Below, in pieces: positions 23,873 through 34,725 of a stretch of 64,000 nt of DNA. The stretch is from Hydractinia symbiolongicarpus (Eukaryota; Cnidaria; Hydrozoa; Anthoathecata; Hydractiniidae), in contig NC_079884.1 in NCBI RefSeq assembly GCF_029227915.1, positions 4,900,001 to 4,964,000 on the forward strand, written 5' to 3'. The notes beneath the pieces are model-generated. The model did no database searches, was not told where the DNA came from, and saw nothing but the letters and a program-made list of their open reading frames with translations. The position numbers and the translations under genes were made by a program. Positions within the stretch are counted from its first letter, which is position 1, and the number at the start of each line of letters is the position of its first letter.

Positions 23873-24076
23873 TTCTATAATATAAAACCCAAGCATAGGA
23901 AGGCTCACTGTGGAGGCTCAGAGATTATCATATGGTTCGATATGTCTAAACGAGATTTGGAAATAAGAAAATCTTGGTAACTTGGTGGAGGTTGAAAAAT
24001 ATGGAAACTCGGACCCGCGCTTGATAGAGTTGGTTTAGCAGAAATTGATAAGGAAATGCTTATGCAATCGGAGAAC

Positions 24077-25207
24077 CTAGCCTTCCCTTGCTAAGGCAAT
24101 GGCGATTGATTTATCTAAAAAATATTTTTTCGTTTGACTGTAAAATGTTGAAATTGAATCTAGGTTACGTATATTTTTTGGCAAATCATTAAAAACTTTA
24201 GACACTTGGTTGTTGAAAGTGCCATTTTCACCAGGTTCAATCATTATTCCATTATCAATAGATCGGAGAGTCCTTTTGAACTTGAGCTTTTTCATAGACA
24301 AGTAGTCCGGCCACTTTTCATCGTTTAAAGCTTTGAAACCTGCGATCGAGAGGTCCATTTCACAACGTTGCTCAACAAGAAGCCAACCCAAACTTGTCAC
24401 ATCTTTCAGGGTACAGTAGCGACGGAGAACGTACCCGGCTGCACACGACTGTACACGTTGGATGCGCTTTTTCAAGTATTGCGGAATTTGAGCGTACACG
24501 GTATTGCAATAACTCAGTTTGGAGAGGACAAGAGATTCCGCGAGTGTTTTCCGAACTCTATACGGGGTGAATCTCTTGAACCTTTTTATCGTTTGTAAAT
24601 TTGCGTAAGCTGACTTTGTTGCATAATTCACTTGAGGTAACCAGGAGAGGTTTTCGTCCATTTGGATACCGAGTATCTTGACATACAGTTCTTGTCTTAC
24701 TGATCGGCCTTCTGAACGTAGGAGGTAGGATCGATCTGATGGCAGTGATCTGGGTTTTCGAATAACCATCATTTGTAATTTGTCGCTGTTGAAAATCAGA
24801 CCATTATCTCTCGACCAGTTGCATAGTGATGTTAGGTCTAGTTCAATTGCCTTGATGGATTCGAAAAGGTTTTGTTTGGGACATGATTTGCAGAGGGTCG
24901 TATCATCGGCATATTGGATGGAGGGTGTTTGGATTTCATTTGGTAGGTCGGCAACGTATATGTTGAATAAAATCGGGCCAAGGATACTTCCTTGCGGCAC
25001 TCCGAAGAAAATATTTTTGGTTTGGGATTTTCGGTCGTCGACCTGTACATATTGTTTTCTGTTCGACAGATAACTGACGATAAGTGAAATAATTGATTGT
25101 CCAAATCCTAATCGGCTCAGTTTGCGTACCAATATTGAATGGTCGATGGTATCGAACGCTTTGGAATAATCGATCATTACTGCGATGGTTATGTCATTTT
25201 TGTTCAT
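24077..25207 (-). CDS. LINE reverse transcriptase, catalytic and C-terminal part (downstream of the in-frame stop)
   Basis: This 376-codon open frame continues the upstream ORF in the same frame after a TAA and one Ala codon, so it is the second half of one broken gene. The ATG at 25207 is simply the first Met after the stop. It carries the RT core: IDYSKAFD (residues 12-19, motif A, Asp13), GVPQGSILGP (69-78) and YADD (99-102; bases 24902-24913, catalytic Asp pair). A thumb and a CR1/L2-type C-terminal region follow: an RIQRVQSCA stretch, a GWLLVEQR stretch (counterpart of the LHWLPV motif) and FNDLPKNIRNLD. The protein would copy element RNA by target-primed reverse transcription. All catalytic residues look intact. 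By itself this half lacks the endonuclease and RT fingers, so autonomous function is unlikely without read-through. Confidence 0.9.
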   Translation of the reverse strand: MNKNDITIAVMIDYSKAFDTIDHSILVRKLSRLGFGQSIISLIVSYLSNRKQYVQVDDRKSQTKNIFFGVPQGSILGPILFNIYVADLPNEIQTPSIQYADDTTLCKSCPKQNLFESIKAIELDLTSLCNWSRDNGLIFNSDKLQMMVIRKPRSLPSDRSYLLRSEGRSVRQELYVKILGIQMDENLSWLPQVNYATKSAYANLQTIKRFKRFTPYRVRKTLAESLVLSKLSYCNTVYAQIPQYLKKRIQRVQSCAAGYVLRRYCTLKDVTSLGWLLVEQRCEMDLSIAGFKALNDEKWPDYLSMKKLKFKRTLRSIDNGIMIEPGENGTFNNQVSKVFNDLPKNIRNLDSISTFYSQTKKYFLDKSIAIALAREG

Positions 25208-25210
25208 TGC

Positions 25211-25213
25211 TTA
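25211..25213 (-). other. In-frame nonsense codon splitting the LINE ORF
   Basis: On the minus strand the frame reads Asp-Asp-Ile-Val, TAA, Ala-Met-Asn-Lys, with no frameshift on either side. The stop falls between the RT fingers motif (SGFRKGHST) and motif A, a place where related RTs are continuous. One substitution explains it. A read-through codon is possible but has no support from the context. Confidence 0.92.
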
Positions 25214-27451
25214 TACAATATCGTCACGCAGTTTCAAGAGAAGAGTGGTGGTGGAATGTCCCTTTCGGAATCCTGATTGTGTCGTGTTGTATACTTTGGA
25301 TTCGACGAAGGTTAGTATTTGGTTCAAGATTACTCTCTCGAAGATTTTTGATAGGATTGGTAAGATGGAGACTGGACGGAAGTCTTTTGCCACTGTTGGA
25401 TTCGCAACTTTTGGAATTGGACAGACGCGTGCCAGTTTCCATAGATCAGGGAATGATCTTGTGGTGATGCAACTGTTTATGATGTGAACAAGTGGGGACG
25501 TGATGTAGTCATGGACTGGCTTCAGGAATTTGACAGGGATGTTATCATGGCCGCTCGAGCAGTCACTCCGAAGATTTCGAATGATCTTGTTTACCTCTTC
25601 ATAGGTTGTTTCGTGCATTTGTAGTAACTGTTCGGTATCAAGTGGTAGTGCAGATATGAGCTGTTTGGGATTCAAGGGAACGTTTTCTTTCTCGCAAAGA
25701 CGAGATGCGAGTGTGGTATAGTGATCATTCAGTTTATCAGGATCAAACTTTATTCTAGCGGTTGGTGGTTTGAGAATCCTGTGGATAGTTTTCCATACTT
25801 CCTTAGGATTACTCGATGATAACGATTTTAGAATGAATTTTGACTTGGCTTTTCTGATAAGTTTTTTGTGGTTGTTTCGGAGCTTAACGTATTCACTGTT
25901 GTCTCTAGATTTGGTTTTTCGTATCTCTTCGAGAGCATTTTTGGAGTTGTTGATTATAGGGTCTTGCATCCAGGGAGCAGGAGGTCTTGTGAATCTGGTA
26001 CGTTTCAATGGAGCGTGTCGTGATAAACATTCAGTAATCAGATGGTTTAGCATTGATACTTTGTCGTTCGGATCGTCTACTGCGTAAACGATGTTAAACG
26101 GTAGTTGCGAAAAGTCAGTAATGTAGTCATTTAGCGAAAAAGGTTTTTCATCGCGAATGACTTTGTATCTTGGTTCGAACCGCTGTTTGCGAATGTTTAT
26201 AATGACGTAACCGAGGTCATGATCACTTATTTCGTCGGTTTTGATGACGTTCTGGTGGATGATTTTCTCAGGTAGGTTCGTCGAGATATGGTCGATTAAG
26301 GTCTTATCTTTTCTTGTTGGTTTTGTAACATGCTGCGATAAGTCAAACGTATTCAAAATGTTCATATATGTTTCTTGACTGACCGATTTAGTGAGAAGGT
26401 CGATATTAAAGTCACCACAAATGACGATTGGACCGTGCCATTTTGCGTAAACTTGACTCAGGAGATGTTCGAATTTGTCACACCATTCTCTTTTCTCGCC
26501 TTCTTTGGAGCTTGGTTGGTATATGCATCCGACGAGATAGTGAGAGTTTTTGTTCTTACCGTTGACTTCAACCCAGAATTGTTCGATGGAAGGATCAATT
26601 TTCGGAATATCAGTTCGTTCTTTAAAGGTTATTGATTCTTTTAAGTATATTCCTACGCCTCCACCCTTACTTCCTCGATGGTTACCTTTGAATACATAGT
26701 CTGGGATTTGAACATATTTTTCTTGAGTTTTGTTCTGGAGCCATGTTTCTGTTACGCAGACGATATCGAAATTGTAGTCTTCAATCATTTGTTTGAATTC
26801 GGTGAGAGATGAAAGAAGACTTTGTGTGTTGATGGTCGCTATTGATGTGTGATTTCGATTATCACGAAGAGCTTTGATGTGTTCGCTTGAAACTTTCCAG
26901 TCTGCAGTAGGTTCTACTTCAACAGGTGGATTCTGATCAGTGGATATATTTTGGAAGGGTAGTTCTGAATGTGTGCATTTTGAACAGATCCAGGGTGTTT
27001 CCTCTCTGGATGGTAGCGGTTTGCGGTTGACTGTTGTAGATGAAGCGTGACAGATGTTCATGCAGGAAGTACACCGGAGTCTCTTTTGATTGCAACGAAC
27101 AGTTTTGAAGCAGTATTGACAGGGTGAAGGGCCTGGGTTTGGTTCAATATCGGCAGAGAGGTAGAGGAGTAGATGAAGTAAGTGTTTATTGTTTAACTTT
27201 CTCGTTTGCAGTTTCGTACCTTGAGCCCATAATGAAGTTACGGTAAATGTTTCTCGGATGCTCCCGTAAGTGGTTTCGTGAGATTCGATACCATTTGAAG
27301 TGATAAACTGACACTTACGGATTAGAAGTTGCGAGAGGAAGATTGTAGAGAGTAGCGTCAATCTCAAGGATGGTCTGTTTTCTGACGTTTTTCTCATTTT
27401 TCTCTGGAACCGTTGGACGAATTGATGCCAGAATTTCACAATACACCTCAC
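25211..27451 (-). CDS. LINE ORF, N-terminal part: 2A-like motif, PHD-like zinc finger, APE endonuclease, RT fingers
   Basis: 746 codons ending at TAA 25211-25213. Residues 91-108 are a Leu-rich stretch followed by DIEPNPGP, a match to the 2A pattern D(V/I)ExNPGP. Residues 111-159 hold a Cys/His cluster (CQYC, CTSC, CH, CSKC) like a PHD-type finger. Residues ~203-415 are an APE-type endonuclease: INTQS (Asn208), TETW (Glu235), GGGVGIY, CGDFNID (Asp347, Asn349), IDHIS and SDHD (His411). Residues ~621-746 begin the RT (FRPVS at 691-695, SGFRKGHST at 726-734). The first Met is at 27451; an overlapping 62-codon frame from 27503 is out of frame and is not claimed as a gene. The start is uncertain because Met19 (RKMRK) is also possible. 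The protein stops before RT motif A. Confidence 0.9.
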   Translation of the reverse strand: MRCIVKFWHQFVQRFQRKMRKTSENRPSLRLTLLSTIFLSQLLIRKCQFITSNGIESHETTYGSIRETFTVTSLWAQGTKLQTRKLNNKHLLHLLLYLSADIEPNPGPSPCQYCFKTVRCNQKRLRCTSCMNICHASSTTVNRKPLPSREETPWICSKCTHSELPFQNISTDQNPPVEVEPTADWKVSSEHIKALRDNRNHTSIATINTQSLLSSLTEFKQMIEDYNFDIVCVTETWLQNKTQEKYVQIPDYVFKGNHRGSKGGGVGIYLKESITFKERTDIPKIDPSIEQFWVEVNGKNKNSHYLVGCIYQPSSKEGEKREWCDKFEHLLSQVYAKWHGPIVICGDFNIDLLTKSVSQETYMNILNTFDLSQHVTKPTRKDKTLIDHISTNLPEKIIHQNVIKTDEISDHDLGYVIINIRKQRFEPRYKVIRDEKPFSLNDYITDFSQLPFNIVYAVDDPNDKVSMLNHLITECLSRHAPLKRTRFTRPPAPWMQDPIINNSKNALEEIRKTKSRDNSEYVKLRNNHKKLIRKAKSKFILKSLSSSNPKEVWKTIHRILKPPTARIKFDPDKLNDHYTTLASRLCEKENVPLNPKQLISALPLDTEQLLQMHETTYEEVNKIIRNLRSDCSSGHDNIPVKFLKPVHDYITSPLVHIINSCITTRSFPDLWKLARVCPIPKVANPTVAKDFRPVSILPILSKIFERVILNQILTFVESKVYNTTQSGFRKGHSTTTLLLKLRDDIV
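27128..27181 (-). other. 2A-type ribosome-skipping motif in the LINE ORF
   Basis: Codons 91-108: a hydrophobic Leu-rich stretch (LLHLLLYLSA) followed by DIEPNPGP. 2A sequences end in D(V/I)ExNPG/P, where the ribosome skips the last Gly-Pro bond. Such motifs are reported near the N-terminus of some APE-type LINEs of animals and trypanosomes. If active, it would release a ~107-residue N-terminal peptide and start the enzyme part at Pro108. Activity is inferred from the motif only. Confidence 0.75.
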
Positions 27452-27691
27452 CTTCGAGCAACTTTTTGAGTACTTTTTGTGTGCAAAGCAGCGATTTATT
27501 CAAGTATGTGAAGCGAAAACTAAGCTTTTTTACTTTAACGTCAGTTTGTTTACGTCCGTTAGGTGAAGCCGTTGCATTGCCTTTTCATATACCCGTTTTG
27601 GCCTTCTCCACGGAAATCTTTAGTAAAAGGCGAAAGATTTGTGCGTGAACTGAAGAAAGCCCAGAGTTCAAATATGTGATATGTGCACCGA
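27452..27691 (-). other. 5' leader (UTR/promoter region) of the LINE
   Basis: About 240 bp between the right-hand satellite junction and the first Met of the ORF. No TATA box or known promoter motif was recognised; internal promoters are usual for such elements. The presence of a leader plus an ORF that is complete apart from one stop suggests little or no 5' truncation. The true 5' end is unproven because no other copy is in the window. Confidence 0.6.
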
Positions 27692-28706
27692 TTTATTCAG
27701 CGTCTCATCAAAAATGAAAACATTTTTGAAAACTACAAGTCTCATGCGTTTTAGTGGTGAAAAAATAAATTAAAAAATCGTTCGGGAAATGAGTTTACTC
27801 CCTGGGTACTATCTTTGTATACTTTTGACTATACGGGCCAAGCCCGGGATTTACGGGAAATCGCGGGTTTTCGTTTGCCGGTCATTAAACCTGTTTCATT
27901 AAGGGTCTCATCAAAAATGAAAACATTTTCGAAAACTACAAGTCTCATGCGTTTTAGTGGTGAAAAAAAAATTTAAAAAATCGTTCGGGAAATGAGTTTA
28001 CTCCCTGGGTACTTTCTTTGTATACATTCGACTATACGGTCCAAGCCCGGGATTTACGGGAAATCGCGGGATTTCGTTTGCCGGCGATTAAACCTCTTTT
28101 ATTAAGCCTCTCATCAAAAATGAAAACATTTTTGAAAACTGCAAGTCTCATGCGTTTTAGTGGTGAAAAGATAATTGAAAAAATCGTTTCGGAAATGAGT
28201 TTACTCACAGGGTACTTTCTTTGCATACATTCGACTATACGGGCCAAGCCCGGGATTTACGGGAAATCGCGGGTTTTCGTTTGCCGGCGATTAAACTTCT
28301 TCTATTCTGCGTCTCATCAAAAATGAAAACATTTTTAAAAACTACAAGTCTCATGGGCTTTAGTGGTGAAATAATAATTTAAATAATCGTTTGGGAAATG
28401 AGTTTACTCCCTGGGTACTTTCTTTGTATACTTTTGACTATACGGGCCGAGTCCGGGATTTACGGGAAATCGCGGGTTTTCGTTTGCCGGCGATTAAACT
28501 TCTTTTATTCAGCGTCTCATCAAAAATGAAAACATTTTTAAAAACTACAAGTCTCAGGGGCTTTAGTGGTGAAAAAATAATTCAAAAAATCGTTTGGGAA
28601 ATTAGTTTACTCCCTGCGTACTTTCTTTGTATACTTTTGACTATACGGGCCGAGTCCGGGATTTACGGGAAATCGCAGGTTTTCGTTTGCCGGTGATTAA
28701 ATTTCT
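27692..28706 (+). repeat. 1015-bp five-monomer repeat, copy 1 after the LINE
   Basis: Subtype order recurs at +1015: 28018 matches 29033 and 28391 matches 29406. It is the same five-subtype unit as at 15065-17094. Local variants are CGGTCCAAG (~28038) and GGTCATTAAAC (~27880). Confidence 0.85.
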
Positions 28707-29721
28707 TTTATTCAGCGTCTCATCAAAAATGAAAACATTTTTGAAAACTACAAGTCTCATGCGTTTTAGTGGTGAAAAAATAAATTAAAAAATCGTTCGG
28801 GAAATGAGTTTACTCCCTGGGTACTATCTTTGTATACTTTTGACTATACGGGCCAAGCCCGGGATTTACGGGAAATCGCGGGTTTTCGTTTGCCGGCCAT
28901 TAAACCTGTTTCATTAAGGGTCTCATCAAAAATGAAAACATTTTCGAAAACTACAAGTCTCATGCGTTTTAGTGGTGAAAAAAAAATTTAAAAAATCGTT
29001 CGGGAAATGAGTTTACTCCCTGGGTACTTTCTTTGTATACATTCGACTATACGGGCCAAGCCCGGGATTTACGGGAAATCGCGGGATTTCGTTTGCCGGC
29101 GATTAAACCTCTTTTATTAAGCCTCTCATCAAAAATGAAAACATTTTTGAAAACTGCAAGTCTCATGCGTTTTAGTGGTGAAAAGATAATTGAAAAAATC
29201 GTTTCGGAAATGAGTTTACTCACAGGGTACTTTCTTTGCATACATTCGACTATACGGGCCAAGCCCGGGATTTACGGGAAATCGCGGGTTTTCGTTTGCC
29301 GGCGATTAAACTTCTTTTATTCTGCGTCTCATCAAAAATGAAAACATTTTTAAAAACTACAAGTCTCATGGGCTTTAGTGGTGAAATAATAATTTAAATA
29401 ATCGTTTGGGAAATGAGTTTACTCCCTGGGTACTTTCTTTGTATACTTTTGACTATACGGGCCGAGTCCGGGATTTACGGGAAATCGCAGGTTTTCGTTT
29501 GCCGGCGATTAAACTTCTTTTATTCAGCGTCTCATCAAAAATGAAAACATTTTTAAAAACTACAAGTCTCAGGGGCTTTAGTGGTGAAAACATAATTCAA
29601 AAAATCGTTTGGGAAATTAGTTTACTCCCTGGGTACTTTCTTTGTATACTTTTGACTATACGGGCCGAGTCCGGGATTTACGGGAAATCGCAGGTTTTCG
29701 TTTGCCGGCGATTAAATTTCT
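28707..29721 (+). repeat. 1015-bp five-monomer repeat, copy 2 after the LINE
   Basis: Second copy of the unit, with the same marker order (GCCATTAAACCTGTTTC, then CCTCTTTTATTAAGCCTC, then CTTCTTTTATTCTGCG, then CAGGGGCTTTAG). It differs by isolated bases such as CCTGGGTAC for CCTGCGTAC at ~28615. Confidence 0.85.
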
Positions 29722-30654
29722 TTTATTCAGCGTCTCATCAAAAATGAAAACATTTTTGAAAACTACAAGTCTCATGCGTTTTAGTGGTGAAAAAATAAAT
29801 TAAAAAATCGTTCGGGAAATGAGTTTACTCCCTGGGTACTATCTTTGTATACTTTTGACTATACGGGCCAAGCCCGGGATTTACGGGAAATCTCGTGTTT
29901 TCGTTTGCCGGCGATTAAACCTCTTTCATTAAGCGTCTCATCAAAAATGAAAACATTTTTGAAAACTACAAGTCTCATGCGTTTTAGTGGTGAAAAAATA
30001 AATTAAAAAATCGTTCGGGAAATGAGTTTACTCCCTGGGTACTATCTTTGTATACTTTTGACTATACGGGCCAAGCCCGGGATTTACGGGAAATCGCGGG
30101 TTTTCGTTTGCCGGCCATTAAACCTGTTTCATTAAGGGTCTCATCAAAAATGAAAACATTTTCGAAAACTACAAGTCTCATGCGTTTTAGTGGTGAAAAA
30201 AAAATTTAAAAAATCTTTCGGGAAATGAGTTTACTCCCTGGGTACTTTCTTTGTATACATTCGACTATACGGGCCAAGCCCGGGATTTACGGGAAATCGC
30301 AGGTTTTCGTTTGCCGGCGATTAAATTTCTTTTATTCAGCGTCTCATCAAAAATGAAAACATTTTTGAAAACTACAAGTCTCATGCGTTTTAGTGGTGAA
30401 AAAATAAATTAAAAAATCGTTCGGGAAATGAGTTTACTCCCTGGGTACTATCTTTGTATACTTTTGACTATACGGGCCAAGCCCGGGATTTACGGGAAAT
30501 CTCGGGTTTTCGTTTTCCGGCGATTAAACCTCTTTCATTAAGCGTCTCATCAAAAATGAAAACATTTTTGAAAAATACAAGTCTCATGCGTTTTAGTGTT
30601 GAAAAAATAAATTAAAAAATCGTTCTGGAAATGAGTTTACTCACAGGGTACTTT

Positions 30655-32349
30655 CTTTGTATACATTCGACTATACGGGCCAAGCCCGGGATTTACGGGA
30701 AATCGCGGGATTTCGTTTGCCGGCGATTAAACCTCTTTTATTAAGCCTCTCATCAAAAATGAAAACATTTTTGAAAACTGCAAGTCTCATGCGTTTTAGT
30801 GGTGAAAAGATAATTGAAAAAATCGTTTCGGAAATGAGTTTACTCACAGGGTACTTTCTTTGCATACATTCGACTATACGTGCCAAGCCTGGGATTTACG
30901 GGAAATTGCGGGTTTTTGTTTGCCGGCGATTAAACAACTTTCATTAAGCGTCTCATCAAAAATGAAAACATTTCTGAAAACTACAAGTCTCATGCGTTTT
31001 AGTGGTGAAAATTAATTTAAAAAATCGTTCGGGAAATGAGTTTACTCCCTGGGTACTTTCTTTGTATACTTTTGACTATACGGGCCGAGTCCGGGATTTA
31101 CGGGAAGTCGCGGGTTTTCGTTTGCAGGCAATTAAACTTCTTTTATTCAGCGTCTCATCAAAAATGAAAACATTTTTAAAAACTACAAGTCTCGTGGGCT
31201 TTAGTGGTGAAATAATAATTTAAAAAATCGTTCGGGAAATGAGTTTACACCCCGGGTACTTTCTTTGTATACTTTTGACTATACGGGCCGAGTCCGGGAT
31301 TTTCGGGAAATCGCAGGTTTTCGTTTGCCGGCCATTAAACCTGTTTCATTAAGGGTCTCATCAAAAATGAAAACATTTTCGAAAACTACAAGTCTCATGC
31401 GTTTTAGTGTTGAAAAAATAAATTAAAAAATCGTTCTGGAAATGAGTTTACTCACAGGGTACTTTCTTTGTATACATTCCACTATACGGGCCAAGCCCGG
31501 GATTTACGGGAAATCGCGGGTTTTCGTTTGCCGGCCATTAAACCTGTTTCATTAAGGGTCTCATCAAAAATGAAAACATTTTCGAAAACTACAAGTCTCA
31601 TGCGTTTTAGTGGTGAAAAAAAAATTTAAAAAATCGTTCGGGAAATGAGTTTACTCCCTGGGTACTTTCTTTGTATACATTCGACTATACGGGCCAAGCC
31701 CGGGATTTACGGGAAATCGCGGGATTTCGTTTGCCGGCGATTAAACCTCTTTTATTAGGCCTCTCATCAAAAATGAAAACATTTTTGAAAACTGCAAGTC
31801 TCATGCGTTTTAGTGGTGAAAAGATAATTGAAAAAATCGTTTCGGAAATGAGTTTACTCACAGGGTACTTTCTTTGCATACATTCGACTATACGGGCCAA
31901 GCCCGGGATTTACGGGAAATCGCGGGTTTTTGTTTGCCGGCGATTAAACAACTTTCATTAAGCGTCTCATCAAAAATGAAAACATTTCTGAAAACTACAA
32001 GTCTCATGCGTTTTAGTGGTGAAAATTAATTTAAAAAATCGTTCGGGAAATGAGTTTACTCCCTGGGTACTTTCTTTGTATACTTTTGACTATACGGGCC
32101 GAGTCCGGGATTTACGGGAAGTCGCGGGTTTTTGTTTGCGGGCAATTAAACTTCTTTTATTCAGCGTCTCATCAAAAATGAAAACATTTTTAAAAACTAC
32201 AAGTCTCATGGGCTTTAGTGGTGAAATAATAATTTAAAAAATCGTTCGGGAAATGAGTTTACACCCCGGGTACTTTCTTTGTATACTTTTGACTATACGG
32301 GCCGAGTCCGGGATTTACAGGAAATCGCAGGTTTTCGTTTGCCGGCTAT
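30655..32349 (+). repeat. Paired ~690-bp segments at 1014-bp spacing
   Basis: Positions 30655-31335 recur at 31669-32349: 30657 matches 31671 and 31002 matches 32016. In both, a type B monomer with GATAATTG is followed by a CAACTTTC monomer with GAAAATTAATTT, then by a GGGCTTTAG monomer and GTTTACACCCCGGG. The intervening ~330 bp are not shared, so this is a 5-monomer periodicity with partial replacement. Confidence 0.75.
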
Positions 32350-32849
32350 TAAACTTCTTTTATTCAGCGTCTCATCAAAAATGAAAACATTTTTGAAAAC
32401 TACAAGTCTCATGCGTTTTAGTGGTGAAAAAATAATTTAAAAAATCGTTCGAGAAATGCATTTACTCCCTGGGTACTTTCTTTGTATACTTTTGACTATA
32501 CGGGCCGAGTCCGGGATTTACAGGAAGTCGCGGGTTTTCGTTTACCGGCGATTAAACTTCTTTTATTCAGCGTCTCATCAAAAATGAAAACATTTTTAAA
32601 AACTACAAGTCTCATGGGATTTAGTGGTGAAAAAATAATTCAAAAAATCGTTTGGGAAATTAGTTTACTCCCTGGGTACTTTCTTTGTATACTTTTGACT
32701 ATACGGGCCGAGTCCGGGATTTACGGGAAATCGCAGGTTTTCGTGTGCCGGCGATTAAATTTCTTTTATTCAGCGTCTCATCAAAAATGAAAACATTTTC
32801 GAAAACTACAAGTCTCATGCGTTTTAGTGGTGAAAAAAAAATTTAAAAA

Positions 32850-34725
32850 ATCGTTCGGGAAATGAGTTTACTCCCTGGGTACGTTCTTTGATAACATTCG
32901 ACTATACGGGCCAAGCCGGGATTTACGGGAAATCGCGGGATTTCGTTTGCCGGCGATTAAACCTCTTTTATTAAGCCTCTCATCAAAAATGAAAACATTT
33001 TTGAAAACTGCAAGTCTCATGCGTTTTAGTGGTGAAAAGATAATTGAAAAAATCGTTTCGGAAATGAGTTTACTCACAGGGTACTTTCTTTGTATACATT
33101 CGACTATACGGGCCAAGCCCGGGATTTACGGGAAATCGCGGGTTTTTGTTTGCCGGCGATTAAAAAACTTTCATTAAGCGTCTCATCAAAAATGAAAACA
33201 TTTCTGAAAACTACAAGTCTCATGCGTTTTAGTGGTGAAAATTAATTTAAAAAATCGTTCGGGAAATGAGTTTACTCCCTGGGTACTTTCTTTGTATACT
33301 TTTGACTATACGGGCCGAGTCCGGGATTTACGGGAAGTCGCGGGTTTTCGTTTGCCGGCAATTAAACTTCTTTTATTCAGCGTCTCATCAAACATGAAAA
33401 CATTTTTGAAAACTACAAGTCTCATGCGTTTTAGTGGTGAAAAGATAATTGAAAAAATCGTTTCGGAAATGAGTTTACTCACAGGGTACTTTCTTTGTAT
33501 ACATTCGACTATACGGGCCAAGCCCGGGATTTACGGGAAATCGCGGGTTTTTGTTTGCCGGCGATTAAACAACTTTCATTAAGCGTCTCATCAAAAATGA
33601 AAACATTTCTGAAAACTACAAGTCTCATGCGTTTTAGTGGTGAAAATTAATTTAAAAAATCGTTCGGGAAATGAGTTTACTCCCTGGGTACTTTCTTTGT
33701 ATACTTTTGACTATACGGGCCGAGTCCGGGATTTACGGGAAGTCGCGGGTTTTCGTTTGCCGCCAATTAAACTTCTTTTATTCAGCGTCTCATCAAAAAT
33801 GAAAACATTTTTAAAAACTACAAGTCTCATGGGCTTTAGTGGTGAAATAATAATTTAAAAAATCGTTCGGGAAATGAGTTTACACCCCGGGTACTTTCTT
33901 TGTATACTTTTGACTATACGGGCCGAGTCCGGGATTTACGGGAAATCGCAGGTTTTCGTTTGCCGGCAATTAAACTTCTTTTATTCAGCGTCTCATCAAA
34001 CATGAAAACATTTTTGAAAACTACAAGTCTCATGCGTTTTAGTGGTGAAAAAATAATTTAAAAAATCGTTCGAGAAATGCGTTTACTCCCTGGGTACTTT
34101 CTTTGTATACTTTTGACTATACGGGCCGAGTCCGGGATTTACGGGAAGTCGCGGGTTTTCGTTTACCGGCGATTAAACTTCTTTTATTAAGCGTCTCATC
34201 AAAAATGAAAACATTTTTAAAAACTACAGGTCTTATGCGTTTTAGTGGTGAAAAAATAAATTAAAAAATCGTTCGGGAAATGAGTTTACTCCCTGGGTAC
34301 TATCTTTGTATACTTTTGACTATACGGGCCAAGCCCGGGATTTACGGGAAATCTCGGGTTTTCGTTTGCCGGCGATTAAACCACTTTCATTAAGCCTCTC
34401 GTCAAAAATAAAAACATTTCTGAAAACTACAAGTCTCATGCATTTTAGTGGTGAAAAAATAATTTAAAAATTCGTTCGGGAAATGAGTTTACTCACTGGG
34501 TACTTTCCTTGTATACTTTTGACTATACGGGCCGAGTCCGGGATTTACAGGAAATCGCGGGTTTTCGTTTGCCGGCGATTAAACTTCTTTTATTCTGCGT
34601 CTCATCAAAAATGAAAACATTTTTAAACACTACAAGTCTCATGGGCTTTAGTGGTGAAATAATAATTTAAATAATCGTTTAGGAAATGAGTTTACTCCCT
34701 GGGTACTTTCTTTGTATACTTTTGA
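32850..34725 (+). repeat. Nine-monomer segment, copy 1 of a diverged tandem duplication
   Basis: Recurs downstream with a shift that steps from 1825 (32947 to 34772, 33232 to 35057) to 2028 (33306 to 35334, 33637 to 35665) to 2231 (~34257 to ~36488). Each step is one monomer. Copy 1 therefore lacks two monomers present in copy 2. A fused monomer at ~33350-33460 (CATCAAACATG next to GATAATTG) shares the marker order of the later copy. Confidence 0.8.

Larger units (their letters stand above)
23430..27691 (-). mobile_element. Non-LTR retrotransposon (LINE), CR1/L2-like group, near full length
   Basis: A 4.26-kb element on the minus strand. In sense order it has a ~240-bp 5' leader, one long ORF (zinc finger, APE endonuclease, reverse transcriptase), a 3' UTR, an internal A tract and a terminal poly(A) (plus-strand T run at 23430-23465). 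The satellite monomer is interrupted at GATTAAATTT (left) and resumes at TTTATTCAGCG (right). Compared with the empty site, two bases (CT) are missing and there is no duplication longer than the ambiguous TTT, so this is not a standard target-site duplication. No separate ORF1 is visible. The C-terminal region after the RT resembles CR1/L2-type elements; the exact clade is uncertain. Confidence 0.95.

Noticed and set aside
24368-26635. Plus-strand open frames inside the LINE (for example 24368-24598, 25093-25467, 26375-26635)
   Set aside because: They are antisense shadows of the endonuclease and reverse transcriptase coding sequence; no own motifs.
27315-27503. 62-codon minus-strand frame starting at 27503, overlapping the LINE ORF start
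   Set aside because: It is out of frame with the long ORF, has no recognised domain and ends inside it. It could be an upstream ORF, but nothing supports translation.
27452-27691. tRNA-like A and B boxes in the LINE leader or in the satellite monomer
   Set aside because: No stretch fitted the spacing and sequence of both pol III boxes; isolated GTTCG matches are too short to count.
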